This document shows, piece by piece, positions 19,545 through 28,110 of a stretch of 64,000 nt of DNA. The position numbers and the translations under genes are program-made. The notes below the pieces were generated by a model. It was given only the letters and a program-made list of their open reading frames with translations, was not told where the DNA came from and did no database searches. The DNA comes from Desulfobacterales bacterium (GTDB lineage Bacteria; Desulfobacterota; Desulfobacteria; Desulfobacterales; Desulfolunaceae). Each line of letters starts with the position of its first letter. Within the stretch, counting starts at the first letter, position 1. The stretch is taken from positions 1 to 64,000 of the forward strand of contig JAKSCC010000350.1 in the NCBI GenBank assembly GCA_022360815.1, written 5' to 3'.

Positions 19545-20897
19545 TTATTTTACAAAAAAACTCTTGAAATCCAATACCATCCAGGCAATCACAGGCGGCA
19601 AGACAATACAAAAGGGAGTCCATGGGCTCGGCTCCCACCGACCGTGGATCGAAACCCCGGATAGCACCTCATACCCCAAAAGCGGCGTCACCGTCAGAAT
19701 ATAAGGGGAAACGGGCCGTATGGCACCTTTTTTTTCCGGACATTTCAAAAATTTACCCTTAAGCCTTTTGTGCGGATCTGTGCTTCCAGCCATCAAAGGA
19801 AGCCATACGGCCAGATAGAGACCATACCAGGGGTGCAGGGTCGGCGTGAGAAGAAGCCATAAAAAAACGGCCCACCCCATGGCATCAAAAAAACGAAGCT
19901 GGCCCCAAAGCTGCCTGAAAATCAAAATCATTATCCCCAGCCCTCCAAAAAGAGCCAGCGCAGCCCGAACCGTAAGATTCATCCCCGTAAGATTGCGAAG
20001 CAGGCGAAAGAAAAAGCCGGAAAACTCCCAGGTGGTGCCATAAATATGAAGGCTCTCCTGTGCCCCCAAAAAAGAGAGGCCGTAAGGAAGAAAACAAAAA
20101 AAAGTCGCCAGGCCCGCCCCCACCGCAAAGACCAAAACAGGGTGTATCGATTTTCGATTTTTCCAGATCTCGCACACAAAAAAAGGAAAAAAGAGAACCG
20201 ACACCAGCTTTACCCAAAAAGAGAGGCCGCAGAAAAACCCGGCAACCAGAGGTTGTTTTGCATAAAACACAAGCGCCAGCATCAAAAAGGGAAAAGCCAG
20301 AACATCCACATGGCCTGACCAGGAGACTTCCCACACCACCATGGGATTCCAGGCGTAGAGAGCGGCCCAGAAAACAGGCTCTCCCTCTCTTTTTAAAAGC
20401 CTGCACAAAAGCAAAACGGTGAGCAAATCGCACACCAGAAGGGCCCCTTTTATGCCGATCACCCCCAAAGGAGCGGTAAGACGAAAAAAAAGTTGGGCCA
20501 AGGGAGGATAGAGGGTCTTGAGATGGCTGTGGTTGACCTTGTCCACCAGCTCCGACACAATGGGAAGGGCCTTTGAAAAAGCAACAGGTGACAGCGCGTA
20601 GGGGCTGAAACCCAGACCCTGAACCCGGCCGTCCAGAAGGTAGCGCCAGATATCATCGGAGAGCCACACCGAAGCGCCCCAAAAAGGCAGACGCATCACA
20701 AGAGCCACAACAAAAATCTCCCAGAAGGAGAAAGAGAGATGCCCGCTCTTTCCCCTTTGAACGGCAACCCAGACCAGACCGCAACAGAAAAAAGCAGAGG
20801 CAAGGGCCCAATAGATGCCCCTATCAGGGCCCAAAAGCCCCAACCAACAGGAGAGAACAATGGAACAGAGGAGAAAAATCTTTGCAGTCGGCTTCAT
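19545..20897 (-). CDS. GT-C type membrane glycosyltransferase (DUF2029/GT87-like)
   Basis: 450 residues with about ten membrane helices. The early loop WLSDDIWRYLLDGR (about residues 77-90) carries the Asp pair of polyprenyl-phosphate-mannose-dependent GT-C enzymes, followed by GFSPYALSP and a YPPLAQLFF segment common to this group. It should transfer a sugar from a lipid-linked donor on the outer side of the inner membrane. It lies 145 bases upstream of the GT2 gene on the same strand. Its 5' end overlaps that of the divergent rhodanese gene by 38 bases, and its binding site is weak. Confidence 0.83.
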   Translation of the reverse strand: MKPTAKIFLLCSIVLSCWLGLLGPDRGIYWALASAFFCCGLVWVAVQRGKSGHLSFSFWEIFVVALVMRLPFWGASVWLSDDIWRYLLDGRVQGLGFSPYALSPVAFSKALPIVSELVDKVNHSHLKTLYPPLAQLFFRLTAPLGVIGIKGALLVCDLLTVLLLCRLLKREGEPVFWAALYAWNPMVVWEVSWSGHVDVLAFPFLMLALVFYAKQPLVAGFFCGLSFWVKLVSVLFFPFFVCEIWKNRKSIHPVLVFAVGAGLATFFCFLPYGLSFLGAQESLHIYGTTWEFSGFFFRLLRNLTGMNLTVRAALALFGGLGIMILIFRQLWGQLRFFDAMGWAVFLWLLLTPTLHPWYGLYLAVWLPLMAGSTDPHKRLKGKFLKCPEKKGAIRPVSPYILTVTPLLGYEVLSGVSIHGRWEPSPWTPFCIVLPPVIAWMVLDFKSFFVK

Positions 20898-21696
20898 GCT
20901 TGTTCTGGTCTCCCTCGTTTACAAGGTGCCTTGCCACGCGGTGGAGCGCATTCATCCCCAGCAACTCGCCTTACTGCCGAAAAAAGTGGTGCTTCTGGAT
21001 GCCCGCCCCAGGAAGATCTGGAAAAAGGGGCACCTTCCCGGCGCCCTCTCCTTCAGTTGGGAAGAGTATACCGAAACAGATGCCCGAAAGATACCATACC
21101 GAACCTTGCCTCCAGAAAAGATGGCCTTTGTTTTGGGAGAGATGGGGATCACGGAGAACACCCCTGTGGTCATTGTTGGAGACGCCAAAACCTCCTGGGG
21201 CGGTGAAGGGTGGATCGCCTGGGTTCTTGCCTGGGTCGGGCACAAAGGCCCCGTGCATATTCTGGAGGGAGGCACCCTTATTTGGCAAAAAAAAGGCGTC
21301 CTCACAAAAAGAAAAAAGCCTCACACCCCTGTTCGGTACGCCCCCAATCTCCACCCAGCAGTCTTTATCTCAGCCAAAACCCTCCACCAAAAAAAGGAGA
21401 ACTACACCCTTGTGGACACGCGATCCCTTCCCGAATGGGTGGCCGGACGCATTAAAGGGGCCGTTCACATCCCCTGGAAAAAGATGATCGACCCCAAGAC
21501 CCGCACCCCCATTGCAACCCAGGCCATGAAGGATCTTTTGCAGGAGAAAGGGGTTCGCCTTGACAAACCGGTGGTCTACTACTGCACCGGAGGCGTGCGC
21601 TCGGCCTGGGCATGGATGGCTCACGAAATGGCGGGGCTTGCCCAGGCCATCAACCTTGAAGGGGGCTACGAAGAGTGGAAAAGGGTGACCCCTTGA
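20860..21696 (+). CDS. exported two-domain rhodanese (sulfurtransferase)
   Basis: 278 residues with an N-terminal signal segment (to about residue 27, ending near CHA) followed by two rhodanese modules. The C-terminal one has the active loop CTGGVRS (Cys242) and LEGGYEEW; the N-terminal one lacks a cysteine (GDAKTS), as is normal for thiosulfate sulfurtransferases. It probably moves sulfane sulfur in the periplasm. The frame opens at 20815, but the ATG at 20860 follows AGGAGAG and begins the signal peptide. Overlaps divergently with the GT-C gene. Confidence 0.87.
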   Translation: MEQRRKIFAVGFMLVLVSLVYKVPCHAVERIHPQQLALLPKKVVLLDARPRKIWKKGHLPGALSFSWEEYTETDARKIPYRTLPPEKMAFVLGEMGITENTPVVIVGDAKTSWGGEGWIAWVLAWVGHKGPVHILEGGTLIWQKKGVLTKRKKPHTPVRYAPNLHPAVFISAKTLHQKKENYTLVDTRSLPEWVAGRIKGAVHIPWKKMIDPKTRTPIATQAMKDLLQEKGVRLDKPVVYYCTGGVRSAWAWMAHEMAGLAQAINLEGGYEEWKRVTP

Positions 21697-21700
21697 CTCT

Positions 21701-21727
21701 CATTTGCCTCCGGCGGCCCTGCCGGGG
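21701..21727 (-). repeat. GCCTCCGGC-GCCCTGCCGGGG repeat end
   Basis: CATTTGCCTCCGGCGGCCCTGCCGGGG-type sequence right after the rhodanese stop matches the reverse complement of the right end of copy D (41888-41918) with one or two changes. It appears to be a fragment of the same dispersed element. Confidence 0.55.
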
Positions 21728-21743
21728 CCAAACCACATTCCCA

Positions 21744-21771
21744 TTGACCGCCCTCTCCTTTTTTATATACC
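21744..21771 (+). promoter_or_regulatory. candidate sigma-70 promoter for thrC
   Basis: TTGACC (21744-21749), 16-base spacer, TATACC (21766-21771), about 50 bases before the thrC start. Confidence 0.4.
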
Positions 21772-21820
21772 TTCCGTAAAAAAATCCGTTAACGCCATCG
21801 ACCATGGAAGAAGGATGCCC

Positions 21821-22948
21821 ATGACCAGCTACATCGACCCAAGAACCTTTGAGACCTTTCCCCTTGAAACCCCGATCTGGCGTGCCCCTTCAGGCGGTCC
21901 GCTCATGCTCACCCCCCTTTCCGGCATCAAAAAAGAGGGGATCGACACCACCGTCCGCTCCCTCTGGCGCTACCGTGCGGCCCTTCCTTTTGAGGTGAAA
22001 GACCCCATCACCTTAGGTGAAGGGTGTACCCCTCTCGTTACAAAGAGCCTCTTCGGGGCCCCCTGCCTCTTCAAGCTGGAGTGGTTTGCCCCCACAGGCT
22101 CTTTTAAAGATCGCGGCACATCGGTCATGCTCTCCATGCTCAAAGAACAAGGGGTCCGCTCGGTTCTCGAAGACAGCTCAGGAAACGGGGGATGCTCTGT
22201 GGCCGGGTACGGAGCTGCCGGAGGCCTTGCCACCCGAATTTTTGTGCCCGACTCCACGTCCCCTTCCAAAATCGCTCAGGTCAGGGCTTACGGAGCTAAA
22301 GTCGAGCTGATTCCCGGCCCCAGAGAAGCCACCGAAGCGGCAGCCATTAAAAGGTCTGCCGACATCTTCTACGCCAGCCACAACTGGCACCCCTTTTTCC
22401 TTCAGGGCACCAAGACCCTGGCCTACGAAATATGGGAAGATCTCGGCTTTGAGCTGCCCGACAACATCATCATTCCCGCAGGGGCCGGAAGCAACCTTCT
22501 GGGCTGCTATATCGCCTTCAAAGAGCTGATCTCCTCCGGAGAGATTCGCAAAATGCCACGGCTCTTTGTCTCCCAGCCGGCCAACTGCGCTCCCATCCAC
22601 GCCAGCTTCCAGTCCTGGGCCGACGACTGCGTCCAGAGCGCCTTTGCCCCCACCGTGGCCGAAGGAACCGCCATCAAGCGCCCCATTCGCATGCGCGACA
22701 TTCTCCAGGCCATCCGAGAGAGCGGAGGCGGCACCGTGGCCATCGAAGAGCAGGAGATCATCGACACCAGCCTTGCCCTTGCACGAGAGGGCCTCTACAC
22801 CGAGCCCACCAGCGCCCACGCTGCAGCAGGGTTTAAAAGACTTCTGGAGTCCAGAACCATCAAACAGGATGAAAAAAGTGTGGTGATTTTAACCGGCACC
22901 GGCATCAAAACCACCCCCTTTTACGAAGCCCAGCTCGCCGAGAGCTGA
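21821..22948 (+). CDS. thrC: threonine synthase
   Basis: PLP enzyme making threonine from O-phosphohomoserine. Seen: the PLP lysine in PTGSFKDRGT (Lys96), EDSSGNGGCSVAGYGA, the phosphate-binding glycine loop IPAGAGSNLLG and the C-terminal VILTGTGIK. 375 residues from the chosen ATG. ATG 21815 is equally possible, but AAGGA sits 5 bases before 21821. The chain resembles short class II threonine synthases and threonine synthase-like enzymes; cysteate or other pyridoxal synthases of this fold are a less likely alternative. Monocistronic, with its own promoter. Confidence 0.86.
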   Translation: MTSYIDPRTFETFPLETPIWRAPSGGPLMLTPLSGIKKEGIDTTVRSLWRYRAALPFEVKDPITLGEGCTPLVTKSLFGAPCLFKLEWFAPTGSFKDRGTSVMLSMLKEQGVRSVLEDSSGNGGCSVAGYGAAGGLATRIFVPDSTSPSKIAQVRAYGAKVELIPGPREATEAAAIKRSADIFYASHNWHPFFLQGTKTLAYEIWEDLGFELPDNIIIPAGAGSNLLGCYIAFKELISSGEIRKMPRLFVSQPANCAPIHASFQSWADDCVQSAFAPTVAEGTAIKRPIRMRDILQAIRESGGGTVAIEEQEIIDTSLALAREGLYTEPTSAHAAAGFKRLLESRTIKQDEKSVVILTGTGIKTTPFYEAQLAES

Positions 22949-22981
22949 TTTGAAAAAAGGGATGGGCGCTGTCACCTTAAA

Positions 22982-23010
22982 CCTGTTCTTTTGATGGAAT
23001 ATCGTATAAT
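22982..23010 (+). promoter_or_regulatory. candidate promoter for the S4-gate operon
   Basis: A perfect TATAAT (23005-23010) with a poor -35 (about 22982-22987), 54 bases before the start codon. Confidence 0.4.
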
Positions 23011-23064
23011 GGGTCTGCATCACAATGTAACCCTAACCCCAATCCATTTAAGGAACAAAACCAT

Positions 23065-23286
23065 ATGTGCGATAAAATAACCATCAAGGCCGAACCCATT
23101 GAACTCTTTAAGGTGATCAAGATTGCCAACTGGGTGGGAGGCGGCGGTGAAGCCAAATTTGTCATCTCCGAAGGGCTGGTTCAGCTCAATGGTGAGATCG
23201 AAACCCGAAAAGCCAAAAAGGTATACCACGGGGATGTGGTCACCTTTCAGGAGATGTCTGTCAAAGTCGAGCTTGAAAAGGCGTAA
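23065..23286 (+). CDS. S4-domain RNA-binding protein (YbcJ-like)
   Basis: 73 residues that are entirely an S4 RNA-binding fold: IELFKVIKIANWVGGGGEAKFVI-type start (seen as LFKVIKIANWVGGGGEAK), SEGLVQLNGEIETRKAKKV and VYHGDVVTF. The YbcJ group is thought to bind structured RNA, perhaps rRNA. The ATG at 23065 follows AAGGAAC. It ends 12 bases before the gate-domain gene and shares its promoter. Confidence 0.9.
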   Translation: MCDKITIKAEPIELFKVIKIANWVGGGGEAKFVISEGLVQLNGEIETRKAKKVYHGDVVTFQEMSVKVELEKA

Positions 23287-23298
23287 GGAGCAATAGCC

Positions 23299-24276
23299 AT
23301 GCAGGAGATATCTGGAAAGGAGCTTTTTAAAAAAGCTCTTGGGGATGGAATAAAAAAGGGGTGGTCCGGTTTTCTCTGGGTCATGAAAATTCTGGTGCCC
23401 ATCTCCTTTCTCACCCTCATTCTGGATTACAGCGGCATCATTGAACGCCTGGACTTTCTCCTTGCACCGGTCATGGGTATTCTCAGCCTGCCCTCGGTGG
23501 CCGCCCTTCCTCTGGTTATCGGATTTCTCTCGGGTATCTATGGCGCCGTGGCCGCCATGCTCGTCCTGCCCATGGGCCCGGAAGAGATGATGCTGGTGGC
23601 CATCTTTCTTCTCATCAGCCACAACCTCATCCAAGAGGGAGCCGTGCAAAAAATGGCGGGGGTCAGCTCCATCAAAAGCACCCTTTTCCGCCTTTCGACA
23701 TCGGCAGTCACCGTTTTTATCTGCGCCCTCTTTTTAAAGCCCCAAGGCCATCAGGTGACATCGGTGGCTCTGGAGCAGGCGGTGCGCGGTGCCTTTGCAC
23801 CTGTTTTCACAGAGTGGGCCCTTACTACAGGGGCACTGGCCATTCGCATCTTTTTTATCATCATAGCCGTCTTGACGGCCCTTGAAGTCATGAAGGCCTT
23901 TCAGGTAATCCCTTACATCTTAAAGCCCCTGACCCCTTTGATGCGCCTGATGGGTCTTGAGAACAAACTGGGAGTCCTCTGGCTTACCGCCGCCCTTTTT
24001 GGGCTTGCCTACGGATCGGCGGTCATTGTGGAAGAGACCAAGGCCAACAACTTTACCGAGGCCGAACTCTCCCGCCTTCACCTCTCCATCGGCATCAACC
24101 ACGCCATGATCGAAGACCCGGCCCTGTTTCTGCCCCTCTTTCTTTCGGTGGGAGCCTCAAGCCTTTTTATGGGATTCTGGCTCTGGGTGCCCCGCTTTAT
24201 CGCGGCCATTGTTGCGGTGCAGCTTCTGAATGTCTGGCAACGGGCCCACACGGTATCCGCCAAAGCTCTGCCCTGA
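23299..24276 (+). CDS. nucleoside-recognition (gate) domain membrane protein
   Basis: 325 residues, about eight membrane helices in two related halves. Seen: GIKKGWSGFLWVMKILVPISF at the start and, in the second half, LPKGHLP-like loops; NHAMIEDPALFLPLF and GLAYGSAVIVEE are typical of the gate (Pfam Gate/nucleoside recognition) family related to SpmA/SpmB and FeoB cores. The transported solute is unknown. Ribosome binding site AAGGAGC 8 bases upstream. Cotranscribed with the S4 protein gene. Confidence 0.8.
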   Translation: MQEISGKELFKKALGDGIKKGWSGFLWVMKILVPISFLTLILDYSGIIERLDFLLAPVMGILSLPSVAALPLVIGFLSGIYGAVAAMLVLPMGPEEMMLVAIFLLISHNLIQEGAVQKMAGVSSIKSTLFRLSTSAVTVFICALFLKPQGHQVTSVALEQAVRGAFAPVFTEWALTTGALAIRIFFIIIAVLTALEVMKAFQVIPYILKPLTPLMRLMGLENKLGVLWLTAALFGLAYGSAVIVEETKANNFTEAELSRLHLSIGINHAMIEDPALFLPLFLSVGASSLFMGFWLWVPRFIAAIVAVQLLNVWQRAHTVSAKALP

Positions 24277-24304
24277 AACAAGCACTCCGATATCACTCAC
24301 CTTC

Positions 24305-24334
24305 TGGCTTCGAGGTGCAGGCACCTCGAAGCCA
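24305..24334. terminator. 14-bp perfect hairpin, probable bidirectional terminator
   Basis: TGGCTTCGAGGTGC and its exact complement, with almost no loop, lie between the convergent gate-domain and amidohydrolase genes. T-runs are weak, so rho-dependent or stability roles are possible. Confidence 0.55.
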
Positions 24335-24381
24335 AAAGGTGAACGTGAAGTGGTGGGCGTCGCATTCACGCTCCGATGGAA

Positions 24382-24418
24382 ACATTTTTTACGGAGCTAT
24401 AAATGACCCACCGGAGGC
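24382..24418 (-). repeat. dispersed palindromic repeat, diverged copy C
   Basis: ACATTTTTTACGGAGCT then GACCCACCGGAGGC: matches the flanks of copy D in reverse orientation, but the central T-run/A-run is replaced by a short AT sequence. Convergent intergenic position. Confidence 0.5.
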
Positions 24419-24431
24419 GTGAGCCAATTTC

Positions 24432-26132
24432 TTATCGTTCAAAAACCACTTGACCTTCGAAAACCGTGGTCAATACCTGGGTATCCCCAATCTTCTGTGG
24501 GAGGATCTCAAAGATATTCTGGTTTAAAACGACAAAGTCTGCCGTCTTTCCCACGGCGATGCTTCCGCTCTCTTTTTCAAGGCCCTGGGCTCTGGCCCCA
24601 TTGATTGTGGCCAGAGACAACGCCTCTTCAAGGGATATTTTCTGTGCTGGCGCAGCGGTTTTTCCGGGCACTTTGCCATAGGGATTTTCTCGGGTCACAA
24701 GGGCTTCAATGGCCACCCAGGGGTTTACCGTGGCGGAGACCGGCCAGTCGGTACCCAAAGTGGGATGGGCACCGCTCTTCAAAAAATCGACCACGGGGCA
24801 GTAGTTCTTCGTCCTCTCTTCACCGAGAAGCGCGATCATTCCATCAAAAAGCGGGCCGGGATACCAAAGAACAGGAGAGAGATCCGGGGTCACATTGAGC
24901 TCTCCAAACCGGGCCACATCTTCAGGGGCCAGGATGCAGGCGTGGGCTACCTCATGGCGCTGGGCTCGGCTTCCATTTTTTACCTGAGCCGCCTCAAAGG
25001 CATTCAGACAAAGCCGCGCACCCCGATCGCCTACGGCATGAACCTTCACCGACAACCCTTGCGCATCCAGCCAGATCACATCACGAATGAAATCCTCTTC
25101 GGACATGGTGAACATTCCGCGATGCCCTTCCGATTCAGGATGGTAGGGGTCAATCATGGCGGCTGTTTTTGTGGGAGGGATCCCGTCTATTGAGATCTTG
25201 GCAAAATCGGTTCGCACGTGAGAGCTCTTGATCTTTCGAATTCTCTTGATTCGCTCTTTTCTCTCGGCAAAGGTCTCACCCTCGGGCCCTTTGTCCCATG
25301 AGAGGGCGGCCGCCACACGCGCTGTCAAAAGCCCTTTTGCATCCCTCCTGCTGTAGGTGGCAAGCTCGGCCTCTCCGGCGTAGGAATCTTTCACGCCAAT
25401 GACACCAAAACCGTTGAGCGTCTTCAGGGCATAGGCCAGGGCCTGATCCCTCTCTTTTTTGGTTCGTCCCGGTACCTTTGAAGAAATAAGCTCTGTGGCC
25501 GCTTCCAGAAACACACCGGTCATCTCGCCATGGGCATCTCTCTGAACCAGATCCCCATGCGCTTTTGCATCGGCCTCGGTGATACCTGCGGCCTCAATGG
25601 CCAGGCTGTTGACCCAGAGAGTGTGGTTGCTGAAGTCGGAGAGCACCACAGGGTGACCATGGGAGACCTTGTCCAGAATCTCTTTGTTGATCTTAGGTAG
25701 AATGCTCGGAGACCATCGCCCCCCCACAACCCAGCTTCCGGGTTCCGCCTTTTTGGCATAGACAGAGACGGTTTTCAGAATCTCTTCCAGCGAGGCTTCC
25801 TGAGAGAAGTTGCATTTAAAGAGCTTATCTTCCCCGGCGGCGATGGGGTGAATGTGACTGTCGTAAAGCCCAGGGACCACGGTCTGCCCCTTCAAATCCA
25901 CCACCTGGGCCGCTTTTCCCTCAAGGGCTTTGGCCCCTTGGGCGTTGCCCACATAGACAAATCGGCCATCTTTAACCCCCACAGCTGACGCCCATGGAGT
26001 CCCGGCTTCGCCGGTATAGATATGCCCGTTTACATAAAGGGTATCCACCCCGGACGAAGCGGTTGGCTGCAAAGCCGAGCACCCCACAAAAAATCCCATG
26101 GCAACCAAAAGAGCCAATGCATAGTGTTTCAT
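24432..26132 (-). CDS. exported amidohydrolase (YtcJ-like), putative lipoprotein
   Basis: 566 residues. N-terminal signal with FFVGC (Cys18), an imperfect lipobox, so it is probably membrane-anchored outside the cytoplasm. The mature part shows the amidohydrolase metal site GLYDSHIHP, a central SIDGIPPTKTAAMIDPY, VHAVGDRGARLCLNAFE, and the late LGTDWPVSATVNPW with the metal-binding Asp, then GSIAVGKTADFVVL. This matches YtcJ-type metal-dependent hydrolases of unknown substrate, which act on amide or formamide bonds. Convergent with the gate gene; downstream on the same strand as the MFS gene but 88 bases apart. Confidence 0.86.
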   Translation of the reverse strand: MKHYALALLVAMGFFVGCSALQPTASSGVDTLYVNGHIYTGEAGTPWASAVGVKDGRFVYVGNAQGAKALEGKAAQVVDLKGQTVVPGLYDSHIHPIAAGEDKLFKCNFSQEASLEEILKTVSVYAKKAEPGSWVVGGRWSPSILPKINKEILDKVSHGHPVVLSDFSNHTLWVNSLAIEAAGITEADAKAHGDLVQRDAHGEMTGVFLEAATELISSKVPGRTKKERDQALAYALKTLNGFGVIGVKDSYAGEAELATYSRRDAKGLLTARVAAALSWDKGPEGETFAERKERIKRIRKIKSSHVRTDFAKISIDGIPPTKTAAMIDPYHPESEGHRGMFTMSEEDFIRDVIWLDAQGLSVKVHAVGDRGARLCLNAFEAAQVKNGSRAQRHEVAHACILAPEDVARFGELNVTPDLSPVLWYPGPLFDGMIALLGEERTKNYCPVVDFLKSGAHPTLGTDWPVSATVNPWVAIEALVTRENPYGKVPGKTAAPAQKISLEEALSLATINGARAQGLEKESGSIAVGKTADFVVLNQNIFEILPQKIGDTQVLTTVFEGQVVFER

Positions 26133-26220
26133 CTTTCAACCTCTTTTTTGCTGAAGAAAATTAATTTGCATAAAAGCGGTCGCAACGAAGCGCCTACTTT
26201 TTTACAATCTTTTTCGCCTG

Positions 26221-27408
26221 TTATGATACCTCATAAGAAACCGATTTATCCAGCCCCGCATACCCTTTTAAACGCCCCCACCAGAAAAAGAGCACAAGGC
26301 CAATCACGGCACTTATCCCCCCGATAAAAGAGAGCGTACTTCCGCCCTCAAAAGAGACCAAAGCCATTCCCAAAGCCCCAATGATAAAGTAGGAAAAGAT
26401 CAGAATGGATGAGGCCACTCCCACGTCCCGACTCACCTGTTCCAGGGCAAGGTGGTTTGCAGGAGGCCTGCTCAACCCCATAAAAAAAGAGGTTCCACCC
26501 ATGGGGAGTGCAAGGGCCCATGGGCCTGTAAAAAGGTTTAACATCATCAGAGCTCCGCCCAGACAGATGCCACCAAAACCTATTTGAACCAGACGAGCAC
26601 TGGAAACCTTTGCCCCCAGACGTGAGCAAACCATAGCACCTGCCATAAAACACAAGGCATTTCCCCCGAAAAAGAGAGAAAACTCCTGGGCGCTCAGATG
26701 GTAAGTCACCATATAGATGGTGGAAGAGGCCCCGATAAAAGCAAAAGAGGGCAACCCCACCAGAGATGAACACCCCACCATGGACATAAAACGCCGATTT
26801 CTCATCACCCGTCCGTACGCCCTCACCAGCCCCATCACAGAAACAGCCGATGGATTGGGATGGGACTCCTTAAAAAAGAAGACCCCCACCAGCGCCACCA
26901 TACCGATGCACCCCTGGGCTATAAAGATAAAGGGCCAAGAGGCAATCTTCAAAATTTCACTTCCGATCATGGGGGAGACCATGGGCGCAATGGCCATAAT
27001 CACCGCCACATACCCCATGGCCTGCTCCCGCTCTTTGCCTTCCAGACGGTCTTTGGTCATGGCCATGGAGATGGCCGAGGCAGAGGCCGCTCCAAAGGCC
27101 TGGATCACCCGGGCCACAATGAGCATGGTAACCCCTTTGGCCAGAGCGCAAAGAAAGCTGCCCGCCACAAAACAGAGAATACCCGCCATCAAAGGAGGAC
27201 GGCGCCCAAAGCGATCGGAAAGCGGTCCGTAGATGAGAAGAGAGGCGCAGTAGACCACAAAAAAGAGTACCAGCGTCAGGTTGATAATGGAAAGAGGCAC
27301 CGTCCACAGGGATTGAAGAAAGGGAATCGCCGGAAGGTACATGTCGGTCGCCAAGGGCGGAAAAGCCGCCAAAAGGGCCAAAAGAAGTATGAATTGTATT
27401 TTTTTCAT
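26221..27408 (-). CDS. MFS drug-efflux protein, Bcr/CflA type
   Basis: 395 residues and twelve helices. Seen: the first-helix motif ATDMYLPAIP with the key Asp of Bcr/CflA transporters, the loop 2-3 motif GPLSDRFGRRPPL, and motif C-like glycine/proline-rich AIAPMVSPMIG in helix 5. It should be a proton-driven exporter of hydrophobic drugs; the substrate is unknown. A MarR-family regulator lies just upstream on the same strand (119 bases), probably its local repressor. Confidence 0.9.
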   Translation of the reverse strand: MKKIQFILLLALLAAFPPLATDMYLPAIPFLQSLWTVPLSIINLTLVLFFVVYCASLLIYGPLSDRFGRRPPLMAGILCFVAGSFLCALAKGVTMLIVARVIQAFGAASASAISMAMTKDRLEGKEREQAMGYVAVIMAIAPMVSPMIGSEILKIASWPFIFIAQGCIGMVALVGVFFFKESHPNPSAVSVMGLVRAYGRVMRNRRFMSMVGCSSLVGLPSFAFIGASSTIYMVTYHLSAQEFSLFFGGNALCFMAGAMVCSRLGAKVSSARLVQIGFGGICLGGALMMLNLFTGPWALALPMGGTSFFMGLSRPPANHLALEQVSRDVGVASSILIFSYFIIGALGMALVSFEGGSTLSFIGGISAVIGLVLFFWWGRLKGYAGLDKSVSYEVS

Positions 27409-27527
27409 AAACGTTACAAACCACCAACTGTCATTTATGTAAATGGGCTAACTATTTTGCCGTGACTCAATAATCCGCCACCGTCAACGGTGCGACCAAA
27501 GCCTTTGCTAAACAGTTACAATAATAT

Positions 27528-27968
27528 TCAAACCGAGTTTTCGATCACCTTTCGCAAGGCCACTTTAAAGCTCTCACGATCGGCATCGGTAAACCCGCGG
27601 GTCACCTCTGCAAGATTTTCACGGGCAAGATCAAGCATGAGATCCTTGTTTTCCAAAGCATACTCGGTCAGAAGCACGCGCTTGGCCCGGCCATCTTTGG
27701 GATCGGGTATGCGGTGAATAAACCCCCGCTTTTCCAACAAGCCAATGAGCTTAAAAACCGTCACTTTGCTGCGTTTGTTGCGCGCGGCCAACTCCTGCTG
27801 GGTGAGTCCGTCTTCATTTATCAGGTGAACCAGCAAACACCACTGCTCTGTGGTCAAATTCAACCCATGCTCGGCAAATTTTCTTGTCAGCCTCTGGTTA
27901 ATCTGCTGGGAGGCCGTGGCAATCAACCACCCATAGGATTCATTAATGTTGTAATGGGAAGCACTCAT
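27528..27968 (-). CDS. MarR-family transcriptional regulator
   Basis: 146 residues forming a winged helix: HGLNLTTEQWCLLVHL, then GLTQQELAARNKRSKVTVFKLIGLLEKRGFI as helix-turn-helix and the wing RIPDPKDGRAKRVLLTEY. Start set at the ATG at 27968; an in-frame TTG at 27995 would add nine residues without better support. It heads a two-gene unit with the efflux pump and probably represses it in response to a phenolic or drug ligand. Confidence 0.92.
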   Translation of the reverse strand: MSASHYNINESYGWLIATASQQINQRLTRKFAEHGLNLTTEQWCLLVHLINEDGLTQQELAARNKRSKVTVFKLIGLLEKRGFIHRIPDPKDGRAKRVLLTEYALENKDLMLDLARENLAEVTRGFTDADRESFKVALRKVIENSV

Positions 27969-27998
27969 GTTTTCTCTCTGACCTGACCGGCCCAATTA

Positions 27999-28012
27999 GT
28001 TAGATAGGTAAC
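27999..28012. promoter_or_regulatory. possible MarR operator
   Basis: Inverted repeat GTTA-GATAGG-TAAC 31 bases upstream of the marR-type start, overlapping a TATCTA sequence that could be the -10 element. Short, so chance occurrence is possible. Confidence 0.25.
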
Positions 28013-28110
28013 CATTGGCACTCTTTTTAACGAGGCCATGACACCTTGTCAAACCATTTCTTCATTTTCACCTAAAATCGATAGATAACAAAGACCAAGC
28101 GCGTGACGCC

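Noticed and set aside
22178..22819. 213-codon frame opposite thrC
   Set aside because: Shadow of threonine synthase; Gly/Asp-rich reading caused by GC-rich codons.
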